A stretch of DNA of 64,000 bases from Bacidia rubella. Lineage: Eukaryota; Ascomycota; Lecanoromycetes; Lecanorales; Ramalinaceae. The notes beneath the pieces are model-generated. The model was not told where the DNA came from and searched no databases. It saw nothing but the letters and a program-made list of their open reading frames with translations. The stretch's first letter is position 1; each line of letters opens with the position of its first letter. The position numbers were made by a program, and so were the translations under genes. This document shows positions 1-10,978 of this stretch, one piece after another. The DNA lies in assembly GCA_032158265.1 (NCBI GenBank), contig JAVTIF010000001.1, positions 1,922,001-1,986,000 on the forward strand. The letters are read 5' to 3'.

Positions 1-1914
1 GAGCATGCTGCCTTGACTTATCTAACACCACACACGAATGGCATTGGGCAGTCGCTGGTTGAATCTTCATTGAATGGTTGCAGGCTGTGTGCTCAAATTG
101 TCAATCAACTCCAAAGCCTAGACGAATTTTGTTTAGACTCGGACTATCATGTGTTCTTTTGGGGACTCAAACCTAATGCGTGCGAGCTCAGTGTAGCGCT
201 TGGGGACGTCGGCAGATTTGTGAAACATGTAAGTCATTGGACACAACCAAGGTCGCTTGTATTCTTCTCGAGAACCGAATCGGACATCGCAGTGGAAGCT
301 CATGATGAGCCTCTAAATGTGTATGCGAGGCGTGGCACACCTTTATACAAACTCCCGGCACGATATCCTGACTCAGACTTAGCCTTTGGAACTGCCAGAA
401 AATGGCTAGGAGATTGCGTCAGCTATCATGATGAATGTTTGAGACCACCAAGCAGGCTCCCAAAACGTGTTCTAGATCTTGGCGAATCAAGGAACGATTC
501 AAACGTTTCGCTCTACATTACAAAGGGCGAGATTGCGCGTTACGCAACCCTGTCCTACACATGGGGTGAAGCCAAAAGGATTCTGACCAAGAGAGACAAC
601 ATCGAACAACGCTGCAAGGGCATTAACTTGGAAGAAGTCCCTAAAACTCTACGACATGGCATCCGGGTTGCGAAAGCGTTAAATTTCCGATACTTGTGGA
701 TCGATTCTCTATGCATCATACAGAAGGATAAGCTGGATTGGGTGGAACAAGGAGCAGCTATGACCGAGATATATGGCCTCTCCACCCTCAACATCTCTGC
801 TAGCAGTACTACTAATAGCGATGAAGGCATATTGATGAAGACATTAGACCACGGTTCTCGAGTAGGGACGCTCAGTGAATCCCCAAATGTCCAAGACGCA
901 GTGGTCTCAGTTGGTCCACCAGTGGGGATCCTCGACCTCGAAGAAAAATACATTTCATCCCGTGGTTGGGTATTTCAGGAAAGGCTTGTCTCCCCGGCCA
1001 CCTTACATTACACAGACGAGGGCATGATCTGGGAATGCGCCCAGGGTATCCAACTTGGCCATAGCCAGAATGTCTTTAGCACTAAATGGAAAGCACACTG
1101 GAAATCTACCATGGACCAAGGATTTTCAGAGCGTCGAGGAGATGTTCAGAACACGGGAGTTGACTGTTTTGAAAGGTGGCACGATTGGGTTTGTGCTTAT
1201 TCTGAAAGGAAGCTGTTTGACTGGCGGGATAAGTTTCCAGCCATCGCAGGGGTAGCAAAATCCTTCGCCAAGGCCTTCAATGTGACCTATGCCGCTGGGA
1301 TGTGGAAAGAGAACATGATAGCAGAGCTTCTATCGCGGCGTCACAATAGAAAACCGACTTTGACACGTTTTGAAGAATACGTGGCACCGACATGGAGTTG
1401 GGCCTCTGTGCACGGGCGACTGGAGTATCGTAATTCAGAAGTCATTGACTCTTGGGCTGGGCCGAAGCTGAGCATTCTGAATATCATCGTTGACGAAGAG
1501 AAAGCTGAATCATATGGAAGAATCCGAGATGGGCGCATTGTTGCTGAAGGTCAACTGCAAAAGGTTGTTCTTGATAGAAATTTCCACCCGGGGGTCAGGC
1601 AGAAAAGCTTCCAAGAGTGCGGGATCTCCCAAGGTTTTAAGAACACTATCAATGTGCTTTGCATGCTTGATGAATTCGACACAAGCGGGGAGCGGTATTA
1701 CAGCTGCTGGTGCCTGAGAGTTGGGTCCTTTGACTCCTGGGGCCGAAGAGGCGACTACTTTCTTCTGCTACAACAAACACTCCCTTCGACAAATCCAATC
1801 TCATTCCGTCGTGTTGGTTTCGCAGAGACAGACCCGTGGCAAAATGTACTTTCGACAACAGCAGATTCTGGAGTGTTCGTATCCGGAAATGTTCATGAGA
1901 TTGTACTAACATGA
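1..1914 (+). CDS. HET-domain protein, 5' end outside the window
   Basis: The reading frame is already open at base 1, and the first in-frame start-like codon inside the window is only TTG, so the true start lies upstream. The visible part is about 637 codons. The heterokaryon-incompatibility (HET) domain begins near base 541 with YATLSYTWGE, continues through YLWIDSLCIIQ (about 690-720) and closes with RGWVFQERLVSPATLHY (about 960-1010). These are the three classic HET blocks. Upstream is a Cys pair (CRLCAQIV) common in the N-termini of these proteins; the C-terminal 300 residues are the usual variable region. HET proteins trigger cell death after non-self recognition when hyphae fuse; many copies per genome have no known partner. 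No intron is needed. Which HET subfamily it belongs to cannot be told. Confidence 0.9.
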   Translation, partial: EHAALTYLTPHTNGIGQSLVESSLNGCRLCAQIVNQLQSLDEFCLDSDYHVFFWGLKPNACELSVALGDVGRFVKHVSHWTQPRSLVFFSRTESDIAVEAHDEPLNVYARRGTPLYKLPARYPDSDLAFGTARKWLGDCVSYHDECLRPPSRLPKRVLDLGESRNDSNVSLYITKGEIARYATLSYTWGEAKRILTKRDNIEQRCKGINLEEVPKTLRHGIRVAKALNFRYLWIDSLCIIQKDKLDWVEQGAAMTEIYGLSTLNISASSTTNSDEGILMKTLDHGSRVGTLSESPNVQDAVVSVGPPVGILDLEEKYISSRGWVFQERLVSPATLHYTDEGMIWECAQGIQLGHSQNVFSTKWKAHWKSTMDQGFSERRGDVQNTGVDCFERWHDWVCAYSERKLFDWRDKFPAIAGVAKSFAKAFNVTYAAGMWKENMIAELLSRRHNRKPTLTRFEEYVAPTWSWASVHGRLEYRNSEVIDSWAGPKLSILNIIVDEEKAESYGRIRDGRIVAEGQLQKVVLDRNFHPGVRQKSFQECGISQGFKNTINVLCMLDEFDTSGERYYSCWCLRVGSFDSWGRRGDYFLLLQQTLPSTNPISFRRVGFAETDPWQNVLSTTADSGVFVSGNVHEIVLT

Positions 1915-2055
1915 GCTCGAATGTTGAGTAAAGGTGCAGTCCCAAGTGGTTTTGAATGTTGTTAGTCATGGCTCTACTTCTATTATTGTAATTTGCCCAA
2001 GGATTTGAGTACCGTTTGCGCTAACAGCTAATCTACCCAATGCCTAATTTGGTAC

Positions 2056-2727
2056 CTAGCCCTCGCTTCCTATCTGATGCTGCGACTTTCCAGAATGGAG
2101 TCGCCACAATTGCTGCGGGCCAATAGCCGTTGCCCCACCAAACTGCTGGTCTAATTCATAGTTCAGGGCAACCCCATCCAGATGCCATGGTCGTGGCATC
2201 TTATCCAATACGTCTTTCGGAGTTACATAGTGAATTGACTGGGTAGCAGCTGATTTTCCTTTGTCCCAGACGCGCCTCAAGAGTCCCGCCCTCATTTCTG
2301 CTGGTAGCTCCTCTCCCTTCAGTCCCCCCAATGCAGCCCAATTCATCAACTCTCGTTCTAGGACTCTGACGTTCACGGAGCCAATGTATCTTGCCGAAAT
2401 GATGTCTTGCTCGCGCGATTCAATCGAGACCAAGAGGCCAATAGCAAACCCTCTTTTTGGATCGTTGAGCAAATCGTGTTTCGTAGGCCGAAACACGATC
2501 GCAGGTTCTCGAACTTTATGCAATTCGAGTGCTACCCAGGAAATGGTGTTTCCCAAACTCGGGGTTTCGTAATCCACATCGTAGAAGACATCGTTGATGT
2601 CGTCCAGCATTACGAAGCGAGCTCGTCCAGGTGGCTTCGTTCGTGGATTGTGTAGTGGTGTTGGAGGTAAATATAGCTCGAAACCTGGAGACTTGACCTC
2701 CACAACTGATGATTCGTTTGAAGACAT
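2056..2727 (-). CDS. Conserved-looking hypothetical protein, 223 aa
   Basis: Single-exon frame. I chose the ATG at 2727 (MSSNESS) because the only start-like codon further upstream in frame is TTG. The protein has no signal peptide or membrane segment. It has an early Pro-rich stretch (LYLPPTPLHNPRTKPPGR), then a mixed region with acidic DDINDVFYDVDYE, and a C-terminus rich in Trp and basic residues. Balanced amino-acid composition over 220 codons argues for a real gene. I do not recognise the family. It is divergent from the Clr5 gene starting at 3234, with a 506-bp shared upstream region. An additional 5' exon is possible because a CTTTTCAG-type acceptor lies just ahead of the chosen ATG. 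Confidence 0.5.
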   Translation of the reverse strand: MSSNESSVVEVKSPGFELYLPPTPLHNPRTKPPGRARFVMLDDINDVFYDVDYETPSLGNTISWVALELHKVREPAIVFRPTKHDLLNDPKRGFAIGLLVSIESREQDIISARYIGSVNVRVLERELMNWAALGGLKGEELPAEMRAGLLRRVWDKGKSAATQSIHYVTPKDVLDKMPRPWHLDGVALNYELDQQFGGATAIGPQQLWRLHSGKSQHQIGSEG

Positions 2728-3233
2728 CAATCTGAAAAGTTGCACATATACGATCAAGGGCGACGTTGAGGGTCCGCTTCCTTGAATATCTTCGGCGGTT
2801 TTGTGAGGGGACCAACCGTCTTATGGTCGCTGCTAGTACATCGTGCACACGAATTCACCGCGACACTAGAATATGCAACTAAGTTTTAGACTGTGACAAT
2901 GCTGCATGAGTGGCGTCAGAGCTAAGCTGAAGTTGTCGAGACGGCACTAGTACGCTGATTAGTGTCTTGACAAGTTGGGTGGGCTTAGTGGGTGTGGTTT
3001 CGTGAACGAAAAAACCAACCAAGCTGACCCAAAATCACGAGATAGCCCGTAGCTACGATTGGTTCTTCCACCTGCGTGGAGTTTCGAAAAATAGCAGTCT
3101 TCAAATCCACTAGTCACCACTGACTCTCTGTACCTCATTAAGTCAACATGCCTTAGCACGTATCCCCAAATCTTCGATCACCTCTTGGGTCTAAAAGCAC
3201 TGCCATCATTCTGGAGATTCTAGTTCACGAACA
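2728..3233. other. Intergenic, shared upstream region of two divergent genes
   Basis: 506 bp between two divergent starts. I see no coding frame that continues either gene and no clear TATA box. Presumably it holds both promoters. Confidence 0.5.
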
Positions 3234-4900
3234 ATGTCTAAACAGACCAAAGACTCTTCTAAATTTCAATGGGAGTATCACAAGGATACGATTGTAGACC
3301 TTTTCCTACGACAAGATATGACCATTCTCCAGGTGAAGGAAGAAATGGAAAAATGCGGCTTTATAGCTTCGTGAGTTCAGCTTACTCATTCACGTCAATA
3401 AAGTGTCATTCGATGGCTCCTGAAGTTGTGCTGAATGTATATCAAAGGGAGCGAATGTATCAATGTCGTTTCAAACAGTGGGGTGTCGCAAAATACGACT
3501 CTGTTGCGAAGAAGGACGAAATGTGCAACAAGTTGCTCAATGACCACCAGAATGGGCGCTCTACGTCCTATCTATCGCCCAACCAATTGAAGAAGCTTCA
3601 ACGGCACTACAGTGAAAATTGGAACACTAGATCTCTTGATCCAGCGATCGGAGACCTGCTACGTTCCATGCATGGGCCCTCCTCTTTGCCACTAGAACCG
3701 CCCCGCAATAGCAGTAACAGAGGTGGGGGAGACGACTCGACTGATGAAGGAAATGAGTCGAATGTCTCGAATGTTCATACTCCTCCATCGTCCTCCACTG
3801 CCAGATCAGCTAACGACCTAAACAAAAATGATCTACGGTACACATCTTCCTCTTCGGAGAGTATATCGGACGAGATCTATGGAGCGTCTCTTACGAGTAG
3901 CGTTGCTCGGTTGCGCCTGGTCTCTCCAGGCAAGAGCAATGACCTAGCAGAGGTTCTGTCTCTGACCCGAGACTACTATCAGGCAAGCTGTGAGCAGCAT
4001 GTCAAATCTACCGCCAATACAGAGGTCGTTCCTGTTTCAACCCCAAGCGGATTGCAAGATGATGTCAACTCTCCGCTGGCCACGAACAAAGCATTCTGGA
4101 CGAAAGTGAAATCTGGCATCTATTTCCTGAAGATGAAAAATGAAGAGAGTGACCGTCTTGCATGGCCGCTGCTACATGAAGCAGGCCAAATGGTCCCTCA
4201 ACTTTGTGCTGGTCAACCATTCACCTTCTTGAAAGACCTTTTTGCAACTCTCTCACCTATCAACACAAGGATATACCCAGCGTACCGCAATGTCCTGCTA
4301 GAGCTCTTCATCAAGAAAGCAACAGAAGAGATGGGTGAGACACATCCCTTTCCGCTCCTATGCCACCGCCTAAACAACGACGGTGGAGCTCAAGAAATAT
4401 CGACAACATCGCTGAAACTCCTTCTCGAACTCTCGGAAGACATACTGCCAGAAGATCACAGCGAGCTCTTCGACCTCAAAAGGACACTGATCCGCCTTCT
4501 CCGACGCCAAGGCGATTTCTCAGATGCCCAAGCATCCAGCATTTCATTGATAGAGAGTACGGAAAGGGAGAAAGGCAAGCGTCACGTGCAAACGAGGCTT
4601 GCCATGACCGAGCTCGTCTACGTTCTCAATGATCAGAACCAGTACGAGAAATCCTTCGGTGTCGCCCAGAGAATCATAATGCGCGCCCAACAGGATCTCG
4701 GTCCAGCGTTCCCGGATGATCGGTCTGTGTATGCCATGGAAGACATGGCTGAGATATGCGACCGGTTGGGTAAGATGGAGGATAGCATCACATGGCTGCG
4801 AAAAGCGATGAGAGGAGCGCTGCATTTGTGGGGAAATAAGGCAGGGACAATCCACATCTTCGACAAGTTGGAGAGCATGAATAGTAGATTAGGCCGGTAG
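3234..4900 (+). CDS. Clr5-domain protein with C-terminal TPR-like repeats, 529 aa
   Basis: Two exons, 3234-3370 and 3448-4900. The 77-bp intron starts GTGAGT and ends ATCAAAG, with a GCTGAA branch-like site; splicing joins CGFIAS to ERMYQCRFKQWG in frame. That join reconstructs a Clr5 domain at residues about 12-62 (W-E-Y-H-K...D-L-F-L...M-E-K-C-G-F...Y-Q-C-R-F-K-Q-W-G), a small predicted DNA- or protein-binding domain seen at the N-terminus of many fungal proteins. Residues about 110-200 are Ser/Asn-rich and disordered. The C-terminal 200 residues are helical with TPR-like pairs (LKRTLIRLLRRQGDFSDAQ, MAEICDRLGKMEDSITWLRK). The specific role is unknown. Starting at the later in-frame codons would delete half of the domain, so the spliced model is preferred. 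Confidence 0.85.
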
Positions 4901-5678
4901 CATGGGAAGTTGTGGCCTCCCTGATTCTTTCCTCGAAAGTGAGTGGTCTGACGATGGCACACGTTGGGCCAAGGAAGCTGCCCTTGCCCTCAATAGAAGA
5001 AAATGTTTTCACAATTATTCACCCTTCCATTCTCGCAAATACCCTACTGATTCATGAGTCCGCCAATGACGAAAGAGTTTGAGCATAGCACCTTGCCACG
5101 TGCAACGCGATTCGGCAGATACAGCCCCAAAGAAAATTGGTGGAGATGAGCAACCGTTGATCAGACGATGCGCGGGTCCTGGAGGTATCGTCCGTCGGGG
5201 TGTGAGTCTCATGGAGCAATTAGAATGCAGCATTCAGGTCGAAAAGTAGCACCATTTACCAACGGCGATCGTTACCAGCATCTTCACGGGGAATGCGGGG
5301 CTTGCAATACGAGAAGAGAAGCGATGTCTGAACTCTTTGCCAATAAGGGCAACGCTCTCGAGCCTTTCAGACTCGTCTTTTGCTTTAGATTGAGTTTAAC
5401 ACAGAAGACAAGCTTCAATGGAGATGGTAAAGATGTCGCTGCAGGAAGACACATCCTGAAAACTGAAAGTCATGGGAGAAGGCAAGGAAGAGGTTCGCTA
5501 GGTAGCGTAGTGCAGCGGAAAGTGGCTGAGACTGAAGGATATTCCTGCGCTGTTTTCGAGTGCTGACCACTATATACGTCCATGGGATACGATGTAATAG
5601 TAAGCTCTTGGTAATAACGCCCAAGCAAAGCGAGTGTTCTTCATACGCATTCTCGGCTAGTACTTGTCATCACCTCCT
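4901..5678. other. Intergenic, no gene seen
   Basis: 778 bp between the 3' ends of the Clr5 gene and the convergent secreted-protein gene. Frames here are short and mutually overlapping, and I see no repeat or RNA gene. Confidence 0.5.
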
Positions 5679-6353
5679 TCAAGGCGCATCCGGCTGCAAT
5701 TCCTCCCACCGCTCCAAAGTATACGGCCCCAGATCCAACGAATCCTCAACATCCGCCTGACTAGCCTTATCCACCCCCGGCTGCGTCAACACCCCAACGC
5801 CCTCCAACACAGGCAAAATATGCAAATTATCCCCATTACCCAACGCATACGCAGGCAGACTAGAATCTAGCACCAACCCATTCTTGTCACCGCAAAACTG
5901 CAAATTGATGCTCCCGCCAACGCACGTGGAATCATAATTCTCATTCGCCGCGTTCGCACAACCCTGAATCCCAGCGAACGTGCGCTGGCAGCTTTCGACG
6001 CTTGGGAAAGAGGTGACAGCGGCGCTGAAGCGCACAACAGCCATGCAGTCGGACTGTCCGTTTGGGAACCAGACGTTCGAAGGTGGGAGGAGGGTGCCGT
6101 TCGAGGTGGCGGAGTATATCCATTGTGCGTGATTGTTGGGCGTCACGGACGCGAGTTTGCGGCAGACGCTATCGATGGAAGGTTGGCAGGTGGTGGGGTC
6201 GGGGGAGCTTGTACAGTGGAGCGGGCAGCCGTAATCGTAGAAGCAGTGGGGCAGTGTTGAGGATGCGTCTGTTCGGGGTTGGAGTGGAAACGGGGACGGG
6301 ATGGCATGGGCTGCAGCCAGAGTCACCGCGAGGATGGTAATGGTTTTCATCAT
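5679..6353 (-). CDS. Small secreted cysteine-containing protein, 224 aa
   Basis: The start is taken at the ATG at 6353 (MMKTITILAVTLAAAHA), which gives a clean signal peptide of about 17 residues with an AHA/IP cleavage site; the frame extends ten codons further upstream, which would spoil it. The mature protein has about ten cysteines, including the FYDYGCPLHC cluster, and a central block with CMAVVRF, CQRTFAGIQGC and CVGGSINLQFCGD. It has no catalytic motif I can name and no GPI or membrane tail. Size, signal peptide and paired cysteines fit an apoplastic or cell-wall protein and would put it on a candidate-effector list, but that is inference. Single exon. Confidence 0.75.
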   Translation of the reverse strand: MMKTITILAVTLAAAHAIPSPFPLQPRTDASSTLPHCFYDYGCPLHCTSSPDPTTCQPSIDSVCRKLASVTPNNHAQWIYSATSNGTLLPPSNVWFPNGQSDCMAVVRFSAAVTSFPSVESCQRTFAGIQGCANAANENYDSTCVGGSINLQFCGDKNGLVLDSSLPAYALGNGDNLHILPVLEGVGVLTQPGVDKASQADVEDSLDLGPYTLERWEELQPDAP

Positions 6354-7720
6354 GGGTCGAAATGCTTGTGGAGAGCCTGGCAAAGAGACTCGCGTAAGGC
6401 CAGGAGAATACTATAAGTTGCTGCGCTGGATCGTCCAGTGACCAGTATGTTCTGAAAACTTTCAACAGGGAGTGACACTCCTATATATTGTTCAATTCAA
6501 AGTATTCCTCTCTTCAGCCAATGTACCGCCTCGAAGGATCTGAAACGTCTCCATTGCCATGGTATAGCGTGACGAGCTTCTAAGACACTCGTCAGGCTGT
6601 GCCACTAGTCGAACGTATCTCGATTCTTGATTTGTCCGATGTCGCGCGAGAAGCGCATATATGATCCTGAAGGATTCTGAAGAATCCAGAAACAGTCAGA
6701 GGAAGCTGCGAGAGTTGGCTAGATGACCTAGTAAACATAGGATTAGTGTAGATTTCGACAGACACAAAGCCAGCGTATCTGATTGATCCTCTTTGAGGCT
6801 ATGGGATCGCTCTGTCGCAAGACGAAGGATGAGCTCAGGAAGTCAAGTTGCGCTTCAGCAGTGCGCGCCCACGCTGAGTGATAGCCAGTACTTGGCGTCG
6901 AAGAGCATCTTGTGTGCATTTTCAGAGTACTGCAGCGCCCTGCTTTTCGGCTGTGTTTCATTAAGGTACAGCAACTTAGCCTCAAAAGAGTGCAACTACG
7001 TACTCATGGAGCAAATGAGGTGGGCTTGAAAGTGAGTGGCTCGCACAGTGGTGAACCCAAGTACAGCAGGGTCGATGAAGAGTCCAATGGGCGGAACACT
7101 GCTACCCTTACCCGTCTCTCATGTCGTTGGAAGGCTAACGACAACCAGAACCCAATTTCAACCTCATCTTGGTACCGAATGAGACGACTTCGGCTCAAAA
7201 CGACGAATGAGGGCTCAAAGAAACAATGCTTCAGAATGTGTTCAGGCATGAGAATAAGAACGACGCCAGATGCGTGAGGTGGTATATCGAAAGCAGGACA
7301 GATAGCGTGCAATCTTCAATAGTATTACCAGATACGTTGTGAAACATACGGTTGTTCTCACCATTCTCATCGCTTGAGATGATACGTGACGCAGTCCTGA
7401 TACCAGCAATCGAGTAAAGATTCCCATGCAGAAAGGTTTTCTCGACTTACCAAGTGCCTTTGCAGGCTATGTTGAATCTAGTCATGTCTATATCTTCGTT
7501 GAGTCAATACTTTCACATATGTACGGTCGTCAGAGACCTCATCCGCTATCCAATGCCCTCGAACCAAATGTTGAAAATAGTTCACTGGGGGGGTATCTCA
7601 AGTATGCATTCATTCGTCTAAACCGTTTGCCGCTGGGATCCAAGATTCTGCTGTCCAAACAGTACGATTTGGTCTTAATACACTCACGTATTCTTGACGT
7701 GGTCATAAGCATAGTAGTGA
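6354..7720. other. Intergenic, no gene seen
   Basis: 1.37 kb from the upstream region of the secreted-protein gene to the 3' end of GCV2. Only short frames with unbalanced composition occur. I see no repeats. Confidence 0.5.
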
Positions 7721-10700
7721 TCAGGTAGGAGCAGGAGCCGCTGCCCCAGTCATGCCGTCGATCGTTTCCACTGGGGAGCAAGTGCAGAAAAGATTCATAT
7801 CGCCATATGCTATAAAGGTGTCAGCCGCACTGAACTTGCGAAGCTGAAGAATAAGTGTAGACTTACCGTCGTCAACCCTGGTGACAGCGGGCCAAAACTT
7901 CTTCTCCCTCAACCACGGCAACGGATACGCCGCCTTCTCCCTCCCATAACTCCTGTTCCACTCGCCCCTCAGTAGATCTTGCCCTGAGTGCGGCGCCATC
8001 TTAAGGACATTTTCCTCCCTTGGCTGCTTCCCCTCCTCTACCTCTCTGATCTCTTTCCGGATCTCGATAAGCGCGTCGCAAAATCTGTCGAGCTCAGCTA
8101 GGTTCTCGCTCTCCGTGGGCTCAATCATCAGTGTGTTAGCGACCGGCCAGCTCATCGTAGGAGCATGAAAGCCGTAATCCTGCAGCCGCTTGGCGACGTC
8201 GATGGCTTCGATACCAGCGGTCTCTTTGAAGGATCGTACGTCGAGGATGAACTCATGGGCGCAACGACCAGAGGAGTTCGTGTAGAGGATGGGGTAGTGA
8301 GATTTTAGGCGCGAGAGAATGTAGTTAGCGTTGAGCAAGCAGATCTTTGTAGCATGAGTGAGGCCACGACCGCCCATCATCTTGATATAGGCCCAGCTTA
8401 TGGGGAGAATACTTGCCGAGCCCCAGGGTGCGCCGGATACGGGGGCGATTGCTTTTTGGCCGCCTGCCTTGGTAGTGAAGGGGTGACCTGGCAGGTAGGG
8501 CGCTAGGTGAGATTTGACGCCTATTGGGCCCACACCAGGTCCGCCGCCGCCATGAGGGATGCAGAAGGTTTTGTGCAGATTGAGATGGCAGACATCGGCG
8601 CCAATTTCACCGGGCGAGCAGAGTCCAATTTGTGCATTCATGTTGGCGCCATCCATAAACACTTGGCCACCGTGAGAGTGGACGATGTCACAGGCTTCCT
8701 TAACGCCGGGCTCGAAGACACCGAAGGTGCTAGGATAAGTGATCATGATGGCAGCAAGCTCAGAGCTGTGTTTGGCACATTTATCTTTCAGGTCGGCCAT
8801 GTCAAGATTGCCGGTGTCGGAGTCGCATTTGATTGTGAGGACACGCATTCCGCACATAGCTGCACTCGCAGGATTGGTACCGTGAGCGGACACGGGAATG
8901 AGACAAATGTCTCGTTTCTTCTCTGACTGCTGGTCTAAAAACTTACGGATAACACGCAAGCCGGTGAACTCGCCTTGGGCGCCTGAATTTGGTTGGAGTG
9001 AGACTGAGTCGAAGCCAGTGATTTCTGCTAAATTCTGTTCCAATTCTTTGATGAGCATGGTGTATCCTTCAGCTTGATCGAGCGGCGCAAATGGGTGCAT
9101 TGAGGAAATTTCTGGCCAAGAGACAGGTACCATCTCGGTTGTCGCATTGAGCTTCATGGTGCAAGAGCCGAGTGGTATCATAGAGTGGACAAGAGAGAGA
9201 TCTCTGGATTGAAGATAATATGTATAGCGAAGAAATTCGGTCTCTGAGTGGTGGGTGTTGAAGACAGGCTGTGTTAGATAAGGTGACTGCCGCCGGAACG
9301 TTTCATCTATCTCGATGTGGTCGAAGGAGATGTTGCTGTAGGTCTCTTCTAGCTTGTTGAGACTGGATTGATCAGCTTTCAAAGTCGTTGCGAAAGCCCA
9401 CAAAATTCGCAATAGATCCACTTTCTCCGTCGTCTCGTCTATGGTTAAGGCTAGACGGTTACTGTCCAGCCGCCTGAAGTTCATCTCTCCTTTCGTAAGC
9501 CTTAAGAGATCGGAAATGAGATGCTCCTTCATCTCAACAGTAATGGTGTCTGATAGCGCATGTCGTTTCGATTCTATGCTTTCGTCATTCACCTTGACAC
9601 CTTCGCCAGTGCCGAGTATTCGGATGCCTTCCTCGAGAAACCGTGCACCGTGGAGGGCTTTGAGGGCAATATCCCGTAGTCCTTGCGGACCGTGGTACAC
9701 CGCGTACAAAGCGCTCATATTTGCGAGCAGGGCTTGAGCAGTACAGATATTGCTCGTCGCCTTCTCTCGTCGAATGTGCTGTTCTCGAGTCTGCAGCGCA
9801 AGTCTCATTGCTTTGTTGCCCAGACGGTCCTTGGAGACACCAATTATGCGACCTGGTATCTTCCGCTTATGCTTGTCGCTACACGCAAAGAAAGCTGCGT
9901 GAGGCCCACCGTACCCAAATGGCACACCAAGCCGTTGAGCGTTCCCGAATGCGATGTCAGCTCCAAATTCACCGGGTGGCTTCAGATATGTTAGGGCAAG
10001 CAAGTCGGTCGCTACGCTCATAGTAGCCTTATGCTGATGCACTAGATCTGAGAGCCCCTGGAAATCCTCGACACCGCCCTCAGTATCAGGGTATTGCACA
10101 AGAACACCAATGAGATCTTCTGCTGTTTCCTTGACTGCCTTACAGTCATCTGCCAGCATGTCTGTCCCAACGATCTTGATGCCGAAGCCTTCAGCACGCG
10201 AATTCAGAACAGCAATGGTTTGCGGATGGCAGAGACGGTCAACAAGGAAGGTCTTGTTAGGGCGCTTCGCCCGCGATGAGGGCACTGCGTTCATCGAAAG
10301 CGTCATCGCCTCGGCGGCAGCAGTAGCCTCGTCTAATAGCGAAGCATTGGAGAATGCAAGGCCAGTGAGATCGCTGACCACCGTCTGAAAGTTCAGAAGC
10401 GATTCCAGCCTACCTTGGCTGATCTCGGGCTGGTAAGGTGTGTAGCTTGTATACCACGCTGGGTTCTCTAAGACATTTCTCTTGATCACCTCGGGTACCT
10501 TCGTCCCCGTATAGCCTTGGCCGATATAGCTCTTCACCACCTTGTTTGTGCCCGCAATTTCCCTTAGTCTAGCCAAAACCTCCGTCTCCGAGTAACCTTC
10601 CGGCCTGTCGTCGAAAGCCGTTCCATTGATGTCTAGATTCTTGCTAGTCAGTATGCCTTGTGGAACGACTTCTTTTACAAAGCTGTCCAATGATTCTGAG

Positions 10701-10978
10701 TCAACAGTCTTCAACATTTGGTCCACTTCATCGGGCGAAGGACCATTATGACGTCTTGCAAAGCTATCGAGCGGGTCAAAGGGAGAGGGTGAGAGGTGGG
10801 TGGCGTTGTTATTCGTGCTCTTTTCCTGATCCGTGTAGAAGGTTCTCCGACTCGATTTTTGTCTTCGCAACGTTCTCGAAGTGTGTATGGTCCTCAGACA
10901 TTGCGAACATGCGGTGGAGGGCCCTAGGCGGAGAAATTTGGAACGAGGCAGAGCCCTGATAAGGCCAGTGCGAGACAT
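7721..10978 (-). CDS. GCV2: Glycine dehydrogenase (decarboxylating), mitochondrial P-protein
   Basis: P-protein of the glycine cleavage system. It is a PLP enzyme that decarboxylates glycine and passes the aminomethyl group to lipoyl H-protein in the mitochondrial matrix. Exons 10978-7867 and 7809-7721 give 1066 aa, the family's usual length. The 57-bp intron (GTAAGT...GCTGAC...TATAG) is a multiple of three without a stop, so it hides as a 19-residue insertion; removing it restores RVDDAYGDMNLFCTC. The start is the ATG at 10978, giving a basic, Ser/Arg-rich mitochondrial presequence (MSRTGLIRALPRSK). The PLP lysine is in NLHKTFCIPHGGGGPG at residue 803. Also visible are the N-terminal SYIGQGYTGTKVPEVIKRN block and the C-terminal IPVSAHGTNPASAAM block. 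All expected landmarks are present. Confidence 0.97.
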   Translation of the reverse strand: MSRTGLIRALPRSKFLRLGPSTACSQCLRTIHTSRTLRRQKSSRRTFYTDQEKSTNNNATHLSPSPFDPLDSFARRHNGPSPDEVDQMLKTVDSESLDSFVKEVVPQGILTSKNLDINGTAFDDRPEGYSETEVLARLREIAGTNKVVKSYIGQGYTGTKVPEVIKRNVLENPAWYTSYTPYQPEISQGRLESLLNFQTVVSDLTGLAFSNASLLDEATAAAEAMTLSMNAVPSSRAKRPNKTFLVDRLCHPQTIAVLNSRAEGFGIKIVGTDMLADDCKAVKETAEDLIGVLVQYPDTEGGVEDFQGLSDLVHQHKATMSVATDLLALTYLKPPGEFGADIAFGNAQRLGVPFGYGGPHAAFFACSDKHKRKIPGRIIGVSKDRLGNKAMRLALQTREQHIRREKATSNICTAQALLANMSALYAVYHGPQGLRDIALKALHGARFLEEGIRILGTGEGVKVNDESIESKRHALSDTITVEMKEHLISDLLRLTKGEMNFRRLDSNRLALTIDETTEKVDLLRILWAFATTLKADQSSLNKLEETYSNISFDHIEIDETFRRQSPYLTQPVFNTHHSETEFLRYTYYLQSRDLSLVHSMIPLGSCTMKLNATTEMVPVSWPEISSMHPFAPLDQAEGYTMLIKELEQNLAEITGFDSVSLQPNSGAQGEFTGLRVIRKFLDQQSEKKRDICLIPVSAHGTNPASAAMCGMRVLTIKCDSDTGNLDMADLKDKCAKHSSELAAIMITYPSTFGVFEPGVKEACDIVHSHGGQVFMDGANMNAQIGLCSPGEIGADVCHLNLHKTFCIPHGGGGPGVGPIGVKSHLAPYLPGHPFTTKAGGQKAIAPVSGAPWGSASILPISWAYIKMMGGRGLTHATKICLLNANYILSRLKSHYPILYTNSSGRCAHEFILDVRSFKETAGIEAIDVAKRLQDYGFHAPTMSWPVANTLMIEPTESENLAELDRFCDALIEIRKEIREVEEGKQPREENVLKMAPHSGQDLLRGEWNRSYGREKAAYPLPWLREKKFWPAVTRVDDGKSTLILQLRKFSAADTFIAYGDMNLFCTCSPVETIDGMTGAAAPAPT
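7810..7866 (-). other. In-frame 57-bp intron of GCV2
   Basis: Begins GTAAGT at 7866, has a GCTGAC branch site and ends TATAG at 7810. It is divisible by three and lacks a stop, so gene finders may leave it in. The protein alignment argues for splicing, since without it the conserved RVDD-YGD block is interrupted. Confidence 0.9.
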
